A stretch of DNA of 64,000 nt from Hexactinellida sp. DTS-2022 (Eukaryota; Porifera; Hexactinellida), in the NCBI GenBank assembly GCA_028753945.1, contig JAPNXP010000008.1:1302001-1366000 (forward strand). Reading direction: 5' to 3'. Shown one piece after another: positions 11,557 to 22,469 of this stretch. Below the pieces are notes generated by a model. It saw nothing but the letters and a program-made list of their open reading frames with translations. It made no database searches and was not told the DNA's origin. Within the stretch, counting starts at the first letter, position 1. Every line of letters starts with the position of its first letter. Position numbers and translations under genes: made by a program.

Positions 11557-13180
11557 ATGTTACATAATTACATAATGAACTTTGAAGTAGTTGAAGGAAA
11601 AAGGCTTAACTCACTCCTTTATCAATCAGGAGGTTATCTATACCTAAAAGTCAGAGCTTCCAAAAATTTCACTTACGTGAGGTGTACACTTTATAAAAAC
11701 CCAGGGTGCAAAGGATTTGCTAAAATAGACCATGAATCTAATACATTATTATTAACTCATGATCATGACCATGATGAGAATGCTTATAGACAAAACGAAT
11801 TCGTATTAATAAATAAACTGAAACGGGCTGCTGAAACTTCTTCAGAGAGACTAAGACAGGTGTTCAATGAAACCTGTCGTGAAGATCCCGCTAACATTTC
11901 AGTAACGTTTAGACAGATGGGAAGTAGTATGTGCAAACGGAGAAGAAAATTACTCCCACCTCTCCCTCTGAACCCTGGGGATTTTTGTCAGTTAATACCA
12001 GCTTCGCCATTTGTTCATTTGTGCAAGGGGAGCGTTAACAGTGGTGGAGCATATGCAGTTATATTTGCCTCGGACTTTATGCTAATGAAATTGAAAGTTG
12101 CTGATCAAATCCAATTTGATGCAACTTTTTACACAGTACCGTCAATTTTTTATCAGCTCTTTACAATCTTCATATCGTTTCACGGACATTGTATTCCAGC
12201 CATTCACGTATTAATGCAAACTAAAACGGAGGACTTATATGCTATTGTTTTGATGAAAATACGCGAGATAATTCCTGAATTTTCGCCTAAGATTGCAGTT
12301 TGCGATTTTGAAAGAGCACCTCGCAATGTATTCTCCCGTTATTTCCCTGAGATAAATATTATAGGCTGTTGGTTCCATTTTACACAAGCAATCTGGAAGA
12401 AAACGCAACTCTTAGGCCTTGCATTAAGGTATAAGACTGATCAAGTATTCGCGAATTGGCTTAGGAAACTAATGGGACTGCCACTATTACCTGAAAATGA
12501 AATTTTAGGGGCCTTCTCCATATTAGAACAGGAAATTTTTTATAATAATGAAATAGAGGATCCGCTGATCAAAAAGTTGAAGGTATATTATAAAAAGACA
12601 TGGATCATAGGACAAAAGGAACTTTCAGTGTTTTCTGCAGAGAATGCAACAAACAATGGATGCAGAGGCCTTTCATAAAACTTTGAAATCCGTCATCACA
12701 GTTCACCATCCAAATATATGGAAGTTTTTATCTGGTTTGAAAAAGGTCATACTTGATTTTGAATTGGAATACCAAAGATTAGAGCAAGGCCTTGAGATAA
12801 CAAGAAAACCAAAGAGACAAACATTGGAAAATGCTGCCCGCAGAAATACATGTAAAGAAAAATTACAAGGAGGAACATATTCAATTACTCAATACCTCGC
12901 TGCTGTCTCAGTAACAATTGGTGGCTGTGGAAAACATGCTCTTGGACAGTTTGCAGATATTAACACAGAAATTTTAGATGAGTCAAACTGTGATGATGGT
13001 GATGATACTTTCCACAATACTTGTATAATTTGTTGTCTTCCAAAACAAGGAACATACGCTCTCATTCCTTGTGGTCACGCTAACCTATGTCGAGATTGTG
13101 GCCGGCATTTTATTGAAGAGAACATGCTCTGTCCAATATGTCGAACAGAAATAAACGACTTGATGCAAATATTTCAATGA
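11557..13180 (+). pseudogene. MULE transposase: FLYWCH + DDE + RING, one frameshift
   Basis: The first frame (11557-12678) encodes a FLYWCH-type zinc finger (about residues 8-70: FEVVEGKRLN, YLYLKV, RCTLYKNPGCKGFAKI, HDHDH) and a MULE DDE domain with QFDATF (D188), VCDFE (D250) and GCWFHF. The second frame, shifted by one base at about 12655-12662, continues the match with AEAFHKTLK, carrying the probable third catalytic residue. It ends in a C3HC4 RING finger (C127, C130, C143, H145, C149, C152, C163 and C166 of the 178-residue second frame). Apart from that single-base shift there is no stop in over 530 codons. The enzyme would cut and paste the element via its TIRs. A RING domain suggests ubiquitin-ligase activity, which is inference. 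The cause could be an inactivating indel, a sequencing error or a recoding site. Confidence 0.88.
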
Positions 13181-13312
13181 GTGTTAAACTCATTTATTCA
13201 TCACTCATTAATTAATTAACATGCATACGCATTTCATAATTATATTTATAACTCTCTTTGCTAACATATATAACTTCTAACTTCTATTATATTACAAATT
13301 CAAGTCCCAAAT

Positions 13313-13512
13313 ATGGTTGGTCTAATTCCTACCGCTGCATTGGTATAATTCTACCTCTCCGTTGGTGTAATTCCTAACTTTAAAAATACATTGGTCTAAT
13401 TCCTACCACTGCGTTGGTGCAATTCCTAACTTAAAAAATGCGTTGATTTATTTCCTAGCATCACGCTAGTTGGTCATATTCCTACCTAAAAGTTGATCTT
13501 ATTCCGCTGTCT
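13313..13512 (-). repeat. MULE right TIR made of tandem subrepeats
   Basis: Inverted counterpart of the left end, with repeated CGTTGGTCTAATTCCTACC-like words, finishing GATCTTATTCCGCTGTCT at 13512. Confidence 0.8.
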
Positions 13513-13542
13513 CATTCAAACGGTTATACCCAATTTTCGGAA

Positions 13543-13644
13543 AATCCAAAGGAACATGCTGTGAGCCGACAGCATGTTCCTTTGGATGCACCATCAATTA
13601 ACCACCACCAAAGGTACATGTGTCGGCACAGCTGCAATTTTGGA
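13543..13644. repeat. Degenerate long R1 hairpin
   Basis: Contains CCAAAGGAACATGCTG, its inverted partner and the closing GTCGGCACAGCTGCAATTTT, with a rearranged left arm. An isolated remnant just outside the MULE. Confidence 0.7.
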
Positions 13645-14111
13645 TTATTTGTGTCTCATTAGAGTCTTGTTTTTAATCCCTGTTACTTCCACTTCTGCCC
13701 TGTTGCTTCCACTTGTATTTCGCCTATCGCTCTTTTTGTTTCCACTTAGGCCTTTTTCTTTCCCAAAAGGCTCTTTTCTTTCCCCTTAGGACCTTTTATT
13801 TCTCTCAGCCCTTTTGTTTCTGTTTAGGCCTGTGGCATGATATTTTGAGACGCGTGAGATTTGGAGACATACCATTAGCTAGTTCATGGAATTATCCAGG
13901 AGCGCGAGACACTCCTTTTGGAGCATGATTTTGGAAAATTTGAATTTAGGAGCGCGAAAATTTAGAATCCTCTCCTATACCGTAAATTTAAGGTTTGTAT
14001 AATTTTGAGATCATTGTATAGATCAATGTTTCTCAAAGTGGGCCGTAGTTGTCCCCCCAGGGCGCTAAAAGTTTGTTGGGAGGCCGCCATGCAGCAAGAG
14101 GGCGCTATGGG
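13645..14111. other. Intergenic, no gene
   Basis: Pyrimidine-rich tract with repeated CCTTTT/TTTCCACTT words (13670-13830). At about 14029 a probable hAT-type MITE end (CAATGTTTCTCAAAGTGG) begins; I did not find its other end. Confidence 0.35.
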
Positions 14112-14119
14112 GTTTTAGA

Positions 14120-14227
14120 CAGACATGGGGTCAAGCCCTTTTAAAAGGGCTTAAGTCCAAGTACATCCCTAATCAGAAGGGCTAAGTCCAAAGGGCTTAA
14201 GCCCTTTGGGGCTTGTCCCCATGCCTG
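14120..14227. mobile_element. Short hAT-type MITE
   Basis: TIRs CAGACATGGGGTCAAGCCC and GGGGCTTGTCCCCATGCCTG. The flanking 8-mers GTTTTAGA and TTTTTAGA match at 7 of 8. Between the ends are repeats of AAGGGCTTAAG. It is inserted into older MITE-like sequence. Confidence 0.8.
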
Positions 14228-15084
14228 TTTTTAGAACGCGAAACAGAAATACAACCTCATGTAAAAACAGCGATATATATTCCTAAATATTAATTAGCAA
14301 GGATCAACCATTAACAGAGACTATTACTATTGTATTGGTTATTATTAACAAAATCCAGTCTTTTAAAAATTAATGACCAATACAATTTTCACATTGTCAC
14401 TGGCTTTCCTAATCGAATAAAGCAGAATCTTGTTCTTTCAACCAGATTTTAACTTCACAATAGTCAGTGATTTCTTTAATTTCAATATAAAACAAATCTA
14501 AACTGAAAAGAATTGATGAACTCAATCGAATAAATGAATAGTAAAATAAATGTAGACTGTTTAGTGCTGATTCATTAATTTGGATTTTGAGAGTGGCTCC
14601 CTAATGTTATACAAAGGTTAGTGGATTAACCACTAAATACACCAAATACCTATATTAATTACGCGTAGGCCAGTCAATAGAGAAAGGCAGAAAGTCCAGA
14701 AAGGGCGTTTCTTTCCGGAAAAAACGGTTTTTCCACCTGCCCCGGTATTTTCTAGAAAAGGGCGGTTTTTTCAGAACACTGGACACGTTTGTTCCAGGCC
14801 TCTTGTTCCAATTAAGTGAAAATCCCCAATAAACCTAAAAATTATCTAAAGTAGTGATCTACTAGCAATTTACAACAATTGTTGTTTTAAACCTGTTACA
14901 ACAATTCTTCATTGCCTGCGGACCCTTGATTCTACTCACTTCCATAGTATAAGCCTTCATATTTTGTGAATCGATTGGAATTATTCGTCAAACACAAGCT
15001 CATAATCTCTGGTTTTACGAAAATCAATACGAAATAGACCCTATCTAGAAATGTTAGACATTTGTCAGAATTGATCAAGATTAT
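14228..15084. other. Intergenic, no gene recognised
   Basis: AT-rich. A GC-richer patch at 14690-14800 with AAAACGG/CCGTTTT words may be another old MITE, but no ends were found. Confidence 0.35.
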
Positions 15085-15327
15085 TACCTTAATGTAGGAA
15101 ATTAACGCGAATTGGAGCAATTCGCGTAAATGTCATGGCGCGTTAATTTTGAATAATAAGGTATACTCCCGAGTATATAATGTCCTAGTCTAATTATACT
15201 CCTGGCCCTGGGTATATTTGTCCTAGCCTAATTATATTCCCGGATATATTATGTCCTAGTCTAATGACCTTATTATAGGAAATTAACGCGAATTGGAGCA
15301 ATTCGCGTTAATTTCCTATAATAAGGT
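15085..15327. repeat. Paired palindromes around a tandem repeat
   Basis: 15267-15327 is a 61-bp palindrome with perfect 28-bp arms (ACCTTATTATAGGAAATTAA and onward) and loop GGAGC. A diverged copy of the same palindrome lies at about 15085-15174. Between them the words TGTCCTAGTCTAATTATA are repeated about three times at ~35-bp spacing. Confidence 0.85.
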
Positions 15328-15966
15328 AGACTTTGTGTTGATCAATATGAATTTTGCTTTGAGCGAGCACCAATTTTGAACCCAATTTGTTGAGTTTGTC
15401 CCAATTGACTGAATTTTTTGAGTATTATATTTTATGGAAAGGATTCGGTTCTTGGGAAGTTGTCCCAATTAAGCGGTTGTACCGATTAACTGGTATCCCA
15501 ATTAAGCGGAGTACACTATATAATGCTTACTAGAAGACTTCTAAACCAAACATCAATCTGTATATATATATGCAAATCTATATGGATTTGGCAATCGTAT
15601 GGATTTTGGAAATTAATTAGTAAGGATTACAGTAGTTTCTTATTTAGAGTACAAACTACATATAGAGTACGAATGTATAGATAAAATTCACTTAGGTTGA
15701 GCTCCGAATCCGCAACCGCGGGTGTAAAGATGAAAATTCCGCATCCGTGTAATTAAAAAAGTTAAAAATGTTGCATCCACATCCGCAAATGCGAAAGTGG
15801 AAAATACTGTTCACAACTTCACAGTATCGAAAGTTGATCATTGGTAACATTTAGTGTACATCGTTTAAATTGTGTTATTGGTAGAGATATCCAAATACAA
15901 ATATTTTTGGAGAATCTTTTTAATAACAATTTAATTAATTATCTAGGTAAGTACAAAATCACAATT

Positions 15967-18108
15967 CTAAGGTTTCAAAGAATAATTAAAGTTATAGATA
16001 AAGTTTGCTTCATTACTCTTCTGCATATGGGAATTCCAAAGTTCTGAAGCTTTAATAAGTTGTCTTTTATTGAAAAGAATTTTCTCTAATTTTTGACGCC
16101 TCGATCTTTTCAACTGGCAATGGTGCAATATCTGGGTTTTAGAGTTAGCTAAATATTTTTTGCAACGCTTTTTATAATCGATCTTGGCAATAATAAATTT
16201 CAATTCGTCAACACATTCAATATTTAGGTTAAGATTATCTAAAGGATATTTCTTGACAAAATTACGACCATTATCTTTTGTTTTTTCCAAAGTGTTTCGA
16301 GGTACAATATACCCATGAAAAGGGCATTTAATTCTGTCTTTACGTTTGCAATAATTTCCATTACCAATTTCAGCATCACAAGTATGTAAAACCGGTTCAT
16401 AATCTTCAGAATAAGTAAATGTCCGATTTTTAAACATACCTATTGCCGCATCACTAGGCAAACCATTTTCAGGTTCACCAACCCAATAGCAATGGTAACC
16501 ATCAAATCTCGGTAGCTCAGTAATTTTATCGTCTTTCCCCCATTGTGAAAAATCTTCACAATAAAAGTTCTGAAGTTTAAAGTTTTTTCGATCTGAGCAT
16601 TTGTCATGAAAATTACTAATCAAATATGGATTAATGTAAGATTGAGCTTGAAAGCTTGTAGGATCTAGCGGTTCATCATTCAATTCAGGAGGTAAACTTG
16701 ATTTTAAAAATTTGTCATTTACTTCAACTAATAAATTGTCCAAAAGAGAATATTTCTGATTCAGATCAGGATTAATTATTTCAATTAATTTAATTTGAGC
16801 AAAAATGTTATCTAATTTTGTCTTGTAAGGGATAACAGTAGATAAAAGATTAGGGTTTTCAGAATTTCCGATAGTATCCACCCACTTATATATCATGGGA
16901 CTTAGCCGAAAAATTAAGGTCTTTAAACAATTTTGCAAATTCTCTATGATGCATTCATTGTCAGAAGAAAAGGTTATTTGTATTTTCTGTTTACTGAGAT
17001 CAATCTCAAGTTTAAAATCTTTATAAAGCTGCTCAGAATACTCATTGACCACGGGTAAATAAGGTGATACATCTTCCCAGCTAATTCCATCAGAATCCGA
17101 GACATCAGAATCAGAAAAATCTCTTCTATGAGATGTATCGTCATCACAAATGTAGGGATACGAGTCTTCTTTTGTATCAACACATGTATTTGTAAGTTGA
17201 ATAAGATTTCGATTGGTTTTTGAACAATTTGGAATTTTGAAATCGCTTTTCATATGAAAATCACTAGAAATATATTGACATTCTTTATCAATGGATACAA
17301 AGGTTGGTGTGTTTGTATTAGAAGTAGGAATTATACGAAAATTGTCATAATTATTGGTATTCCCGTTCTTTCCTTTGCATGAATAGTCAAAATGAGATAT
17401 ATTATTTTCAATCGCCATCTCAGAACAACAGTTTTCGGTGGTATTTTTGAATTTTAATTCGTCCAATTTAGGGATAAGCAATTCAAAACAGGTGCTACAC
17501 TCTTTCAGTGATTCATCAATATTACAAAACACTTCAGACATTTCATAAGTAATTTTCTCGACTTCTTTCTCAATTAATGCCTTTCGATTTCTGTCTTGAA
17601 AATCTTGTTGAATCTCATGATCGTTTGATAAGATTTGCATGTTGTTATTCCGATTTTTATGAACATTAATATATTTATAAGCTACTCTAAGCCTAGGATA
17701 ATACATTCCATAGTTTTCTATCCATTTCTCCAATAAGTTTAGTGATTTCGCACGTAGTTTTTCTGCAAATATTTTTGGATCAGGTAAACTGGTATAAATT
17801 TGAATACCAGTCGTAAGTTGTATTATAACCTTCAAATTGGCTACGAGTAAATCCCGAAATATTCTAGAGCGTGCGAAAAGATGTTCCATTACGTTGAAAG
17901 CTAAGAAACGAATTTGAGCATGATAAAGTTTCAGTTGTGTAATAAGGAGATTAAAAGTAGTTGTGATCAATTCACTATTGTGTTTGAGTAAAGTTGTTAG
18001 CTCTTTCATTTCCTTTCTGGGAAGTTGAGGTGTATGTAATGTAGTCAGATTCCGTATGATTCCTTTCAGCTTACATTGAATTGAAAATGAAGTTATAGGA
18101 TGCTCCAT
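15967..18108 (-). CDS. UVSSA: UV-stimulated scaffold protein A (UVSSA)
   Basis: The protein has 713 residues if it starts at 18108; in-frame Mets also exist at 18144 and 18174. I prefer 18108 because similarity to animal UVSSA begins just after it. Numbering below counts from 18174. The N-terminal VHS-like domain (about 34-190) includes KEMKELTTLL, AFNVMEHLFARS and LLEKWIENYG. The C-terminal DUF2043 region has a zinc-binding pattern, C599, C609, C617, H620 (RKDRIKCPFHGYIVPR). An acidic stretch (352-368) contains SWEDV, placed like the TFIIH p62-binding segment of human UVSSA. The far C-terminus keeps the FNYSL ending. UVSSA acts in nuclear transcription-coupled nucleotide-excision repair, joining stalled RNA polymerase II/CSB/CSA, USP7 and TFIIH. 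Here it is one uninterrupted exon of roughly normal family length, with AT-rich codon use like its surroundings. Intact as far as I can see. Confidence 0.95.
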   Translation of the reverse strand: MEHPITSFSIQCKLKGIIRNLTTLHTPQLPRKEMKELTTLLKHNSELITTTFNLLITQLKLYHAQIRFLAFNVMEHLFARSRIFRDLLVANLKVIIQLTTGIQIYTSLPDPKIFAEKLRAKSLNLLEKWIENYGMYYPRLRVAYKYINVHKNRNNNMQILSNDHEIQQDFQDRNRKALIEKEVEKITYEMSEVFCNIDESLKECSTCFELLIPKLDELKFKNTTENCCSEMAIENNISHFDYSCKGKNGNTNNYDNFRIIPTSNTNTPTFVSIDKECQYISSDFHMKSDFKIPNCSKTNRNLIQLTNTCVDTKEDSYPYICDDDTSHRRDFSDSDVSDSDGISWEDVSPYLPVVNEYSEQLYKDFKLEIDLSKQKIQITFSSDNECIIENLQNCLKTLIFRLSPMIYKWVDTIGNSENPNLLSTVIPYKTKLDNIFAQIKLIEIINPDLNQKYSLLDNLLVEVNDKFLKSSLPPELNDEPLDPTSFQAQSYINPYLISNFHDKCSDRKNFKLQNFYCEDFSQWGKDDKITELPRFDGYHCYWVGEPENGLPSDAAIGMFKNRTFTYSEDYEPVLHTCDAEIGNGNYCKRKDRIKCPFHGYIVPRNTLEKTKDNGRNFVKKYPLDNLNLNIECVDELKFIIAKIDYKKRCKKYLANSKTQILHHCQLKRSRRQKLEKILFNKRQLIKASELWNSHMQKSNEANFIYNFNYSLKP

Positions 18109-18174
18109 ACTAAAATATATAATAAAGTAAAGTACTCTAGGCATAAAAACAGAAAATAAATTCAAATAAATCAA

Positions 18175-19115
18175 ATACTGAATAGTGTCAAACGGCGTAA
18201 ATTTAGCTCAAATAACAATATATAAATCTGGGCCGGCATAGGGCCCTGTTAATTACATTTGCATTAAATAGCGTTAAAATATACAAAAGTTCAAAACTCA
18301 AAAACTTTCAAACCAATCATTAGAATTTTAACATGATAGCTATCACTTAGGCCAAGGGCGCCGCGTAGTGGAGGCTTGGTAGGGCTAAGCCTGCCAAAAT
18401 GTTAATAATATTTACCGAAACTGAGGCATCATAAAATACTCAGCGCGTGGTTCAACGCGTACTCATCGTTTAGTTATTCCAAGCGCTCGCGTACTTGTTA
18501 TTCTGAATATCCAATTTATTTACTAAAAGCAATTGAGGGGTTTATATTTGTGCTTTACGATATTACATTAGGTAATGTAATGAAATTACATTACCACTCC
18601 TTCCTAGTTTTTAGCTAGATTTCATCTAAAATGTCAATGAATTAACCTAAATTACCAATTTACCAAATGTTATGATTATTCAGAAGTTGAAAAATTCAGG
18701 CGTTTATAGTCAAAAGTAGGCCAAAACCCACATAAGTGGCGGCACACCCGATACGGCTGGTGCGCCGTACCACTTCAGGATGGCCAGCGTTGCTGTACCA
18801 CCTATATGTTCGAAATTAAACAATTCGTTGATAATTTGTACAATTAATTAATGATTTGATGATCGCCGGACAACTCAAATACCTGGTGCTGAACCGCCAG
18901 ACCTCAAAGACGGTACAATTCCAGAATCTTACAAACACCATTTAAAAAAGTAACCACAATACCTGTTATTTTCGTAAATAGCACTCGTCGAATGAAGCAA
19001 AATGAGGCAAAATGAATCAAAATCGGTCCACTTTTGACTGAAATACAGTCAATTTTCGTTTATAAACCCCAGTCAATAAAGAAATGTTGATAAATTGAAA
19101 GAAGCCAAATAATAT
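18175..19115. other. Upstream region of UVSSA, no other gene
   Basis: Presumably contains the UVSSA promoter, but I see no convincing core motif. Around 18350-18400 there is MITE-like debris (AAGGGCGCCGCGTAGTGG). No ORF. Confidence 0.35.
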
Positions 19116-19639
19116 CAGGGCTTTTCATGAGTCACCGAGTCATTTGACTCCTGATAAAATTCAGTGACTCGAGTCACCGAGTCAATTGACTCGCGACAAA
19201 ATTCAGTGGCTCGAGTCACCGAGTCTGACTCGATGACTCGTGGTGACTCGCGAGTCATCAAGTCAATCAGATAATATCTTTTGAGATTCGTGGGTTTTTC
19301 AGATTCTGAGTATAATCAGATAAGTAAAAGATTATTCAGGTAATACTCAATCTCCAATTGCTTAATCTTACCATATGTACACATCAATAATTCGCGATTC
19401 CTGAACTCGATGGCTCGCGAATCCTGACTCGATGACTCGCGAGTCCTGACTCGAGTCACCGAGTCAATGGACTCGTGATAAAATTCGATGACTCGAGTCA
19501 CCGAGTCAATTGACTGAATTTGACTCGTGATAAAATTCGATGACTCGAGTCGCCGAGTCAATTGACTCGTGATAAAATTCGATGACTCGTGGTGACACGC
19601 GAGTCCCCGAGTCAATCAAATGACTCGTGAAAAGCCCTG
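19116..19639. mobile_element. MITE of the GAGTCA/TGACTC family, long copy
   Basis: TIRs CAGGGCTTTTCATGAGTCA and TGACTCGTGAAAAGCCCTG. The interior consists of about ten repeats of CGAGTCACCGAGTCAATTGA-like units with GATAAAATTC spacers. The flanks share CCAAAT...AT but no exact 8-bp duplication. Related to 6244-6463. Confidence 0.85.
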
Positions 19640-19753
19640 CCAAATATGCATCAAAATACTACGCTTACTGCAATGTTGTCACCTTTTGAAGTAAATACAT
19701 TTCTAACTCGGTTACGTAATATACGAAATTCTCACACAACAGTGATTCACTGT

Positions 19754-20805
19754 TAGGGGTCCCAATCCCGGGATCCCGGTCCATTTTAGCCCGGGATTCA
19801 ATCCCGGGATTATACTTTTAAATCCCGAGATCCAGATTCATATTATGAGTATAGCAATGATAGTGAAGCCTGATGTTTAATTCTTTTTCTCGCTTACATT
19901 TCTCGGTAATCAATTATTCGTACTTGTTCAATTACGTGTGGCTTTGTCATTAGGTGAATTTTTGATAACATGATGCTTTGTATATTAACAACAATCTTGA
20001 ACCATTTCATATAAATATAGATTTAAATTCCTACGAAGTAACAATACTTTCTATAATCTTCCTTTGCTTTAATATTTACCTTTGCCGATTATTATTTTTC
20101 TGCTATTTGTGAATATGGCAGAAAAAAATGCTACATTTCTAGATTTTGAGGGGGCAAAAATTTGGATACATTATAAACGATCTAGATGTGGTAAACTAGC
20201 AGAATGTAAAATCTGTAGTAAGATTCTGAGATGTGATGGAGGATCAACAAAAGGTTTACACGTTCACTTAAAGTCAATTCACAAAATTGATTTAATAAAA
20301 CGTAAATTTGGCGAGAGTGATTTATTAAACAATACAACCAAGCCGAAACCTAATACAGCTAATAAATTAGACTATTTTATGACTGATTCAAGTCTTTCCG
20401 CAGTGCTCGCTAGAATGACTGCTTGTGATGCCTTCCTTTTATGATTTTTATAATGTCAAAAGATTTACGAAAATATCTCACGGCACTAGGTCATTCTCTC
20501 CCGAAATCTGCAACTGTGATAAGAGAGTTAGTAATGCAATACGGCAATCAATTACGCGACAAAGTTTGCAGAAATTTAGCAATATCATAAATCTAATGGA
20601 TCAAAATTTAGTCTGACCTTGGACGAGTGGTCCTCTTCGCAAAACAGGAGATATTTAAATTTAAATATCCATGGCAAAGGATATTTTTCTACCTTGAACA
20701 GTATATAGATTGAGGCTATATCTGATCGACAATCGACGTATCCCCTAACCAACAAAAGCTTGTTACAGCATAGACGATGATCCACGAATAGTTCTCGCGT
20801 TGATT
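19754..20805 (+). mobile_element. Truncated hAT transposon with BED-finger transposase
   Basis: Starts with hAT-like TAGGGGTCCCAATCCCGGGA. Its transposase reads from Met at 20115 as a BED zinc finger (W28; C42-x2-C45; H62-x4-H67 of the frame opened at 20082). After a one-base shift near 20430 it continues with LPKSATVIRELVMQYG and LRDKVC. Further shifts and stops follow, then an EWSSSQNRRYLNL-like segment near 20625. The element stops where an R1 repeat unit begins (20811), so the catalytic core and right TIR are missing. A short piece with the same AATCCCGGGATT words lies near 36690-36715. Confidence 0.8.
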
Positions 20806-20810
20806 TATTA

Positions 20811-20857
20811 CTGTGCCGACTATACTATAGTATAGTGGCCCAGTTCTAATCTCCTTG

Positions 20858-20901
<44 letters not shown>

Positions 20902-22436
20902 CCTTCCGTATCCTCTCAACAGAAGAGTTTTATTAACTAAGAGATTAAATTTTTAGGATAAGTGTCTGATGGGTTACAGATGTGCACCTGGGGTCACGAT
21001 TTTTGATTATACTTTTTTGGACACATTTTTACACCTGTTTAGTGTTACAACAAGATCAATAAATAATGCCCGAATATTAGATTTATATGCATTCAATATA
21101 TAATTAAATTCTACACCTTTTCACAGTCAAGAAGGCTTAGCTTGTGCCATAATAGAGTTCCAAATTTCTTTTGTTTATTAACACTTCAGTTCTATTAAAA
21201 GTGTTAATTCTAATTCCATTGTTTCAACTTGTAATAATTATATTGATTAACTTGTTAAATCTTACACTATTGTTTCAACTTGCGATAATGATTATAGATT
21301 TAACTTGTGAATCCGAGCTGGCTTCTATTCAATCGCAGAAATACTATACAATGGGTTGAAGCAAATTAAATTAATTTAACAAGGAATTTATTAAATTTAC
21401 TCAACTCTCCGTGGATAACATTGCTAAAATAATTAACTGTTTATATAATTTATTATCTATACATAATGAATAAATTAATGCATTAAATTCAGGATGGTTT
21501 ATGATAGAAACAAACTTCAAATTTATCTACCGTTCCTTGTGACTCGGACCAATTAACAAATGGTTCTTGAGACCTTGAGGCGTTGATAACTTGGCGGAAA
21601 AAACTCCAAAATTGCAGCCTGTGCCGACAGCATGTTCCTTTGGAGGCACTATCAACAAACCACCACCAAAATATAGTGCCACCAAAGGAACATGTGTCGG
21701 CACAGGCTGCAATTTGGATTTTTTATTATTGGTCCGTATTCCCCTCCACAGAACAAAGTTTAATTAACTAAGAACCAAAATTTGTAGGACAAGTCACACT
21801 CATGGGTTACAGATGTGCACCTGGGGTTACGATTGATTAACAAATTTTGACACATTTAACACCTGTCAAAATTTGTCTGGCCCATAACTCAAAAGATATT
21901 ATACTAAACCATCAATTTTATTTCAACATTAGATTCATCATAAAATTTTGCGTCTGATGGGAGAAGAAATTTTTTAATAATGGGTTAAATTTCTGCCATA
22001 AATGGGGGTTGAAATTTCTTTGTTTATCACACTTCAATTTAAGTAAAACTGTTAAATCTAATTCTATTGATTCAACTTGTAATAATTATATTGGTTTAAC
22101 TTGGTAAATCTTACTCTATTGATTCAACTCTCGATAATTATATTGATTTAACTTGTTAAATCTTACTCTATTGATTCAACTCGCGATCATTATATTGATT
22201 TAACTTATAAATTCCAGCTGGCTTCTATTAAATTGTAGTATTACTATACAATTAACAAATGGTTCTTGACACCTTGAGGCGTTGATGAGTTGACGAAAAA
22301 AGATCCAAAATTGCAGCTGTGCCGAAAGAATTTTCCGAAGGAGGCACTATCAATTACCCAACCAGTAGCCACCAAAAGATAGTGCCACCAAAGGGAAATG
22401 CGTCGGCACAGCTGCAATTTTGGATTTTCTTGATTA
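20811..22436 (+). repeat. R1 units, forward
   Basis: Short palindrome at 20811-20843, (ATT)n at about 20862-20900, body from about 20900, long hairpin at 21605-21718; then a second body without a short palindrome and a second long hairpin at 22304-22424. The order short palindrome - ATT run - body - long hairpin recurs elsewhere. No ORF is conserved between units. Confidence 0.75.
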
Positions 22437-22469
22437 CTGTGCCGACTAAACTATAGTATAGTGGCCAGT

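Larger units (their letters stand above)
11228..13512 (+). mobile_element. Complete MULE (Mutator-like) DNA transposon
   Basis: The ends align as inverted repeats: 11228 reads CGACGCCGGAATTAGACCAA and the complement of 13512 reads AGACAGCGGAATAAGATCAA. The 10-bp direct duplication CATTCAAACG lies at 11218-11227 and 13513-13522, matching the 9-10 bp expected for MULEs. Both ends are built from several copies of GGTAGGAATTAGACCAACG-like words (11228-11345; inverted at 13313-13512). Between them is one transposase gene (11557-13180). This is the most nearly complete autonomous element in the window. Confidence 0.93.

Noticed and set aside
11218..13522. MULE region as a host FLYWCH or RING ubiquitin-ligase gene
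   Set aside because: TIRs and a 10-bp target duplication bracket it precisely; it is a transposon gene.
15841..16047. Plus-strand ORF over the UVSSA 3' end
   Set aside because: Overlaps the conserved C-terminus of UVSSA on the other strand and has no recognisable product.
20716..20919. Poly-isoleucine ORF
   Set aside because: Translation of the (ATT)n run in an R1 unit.
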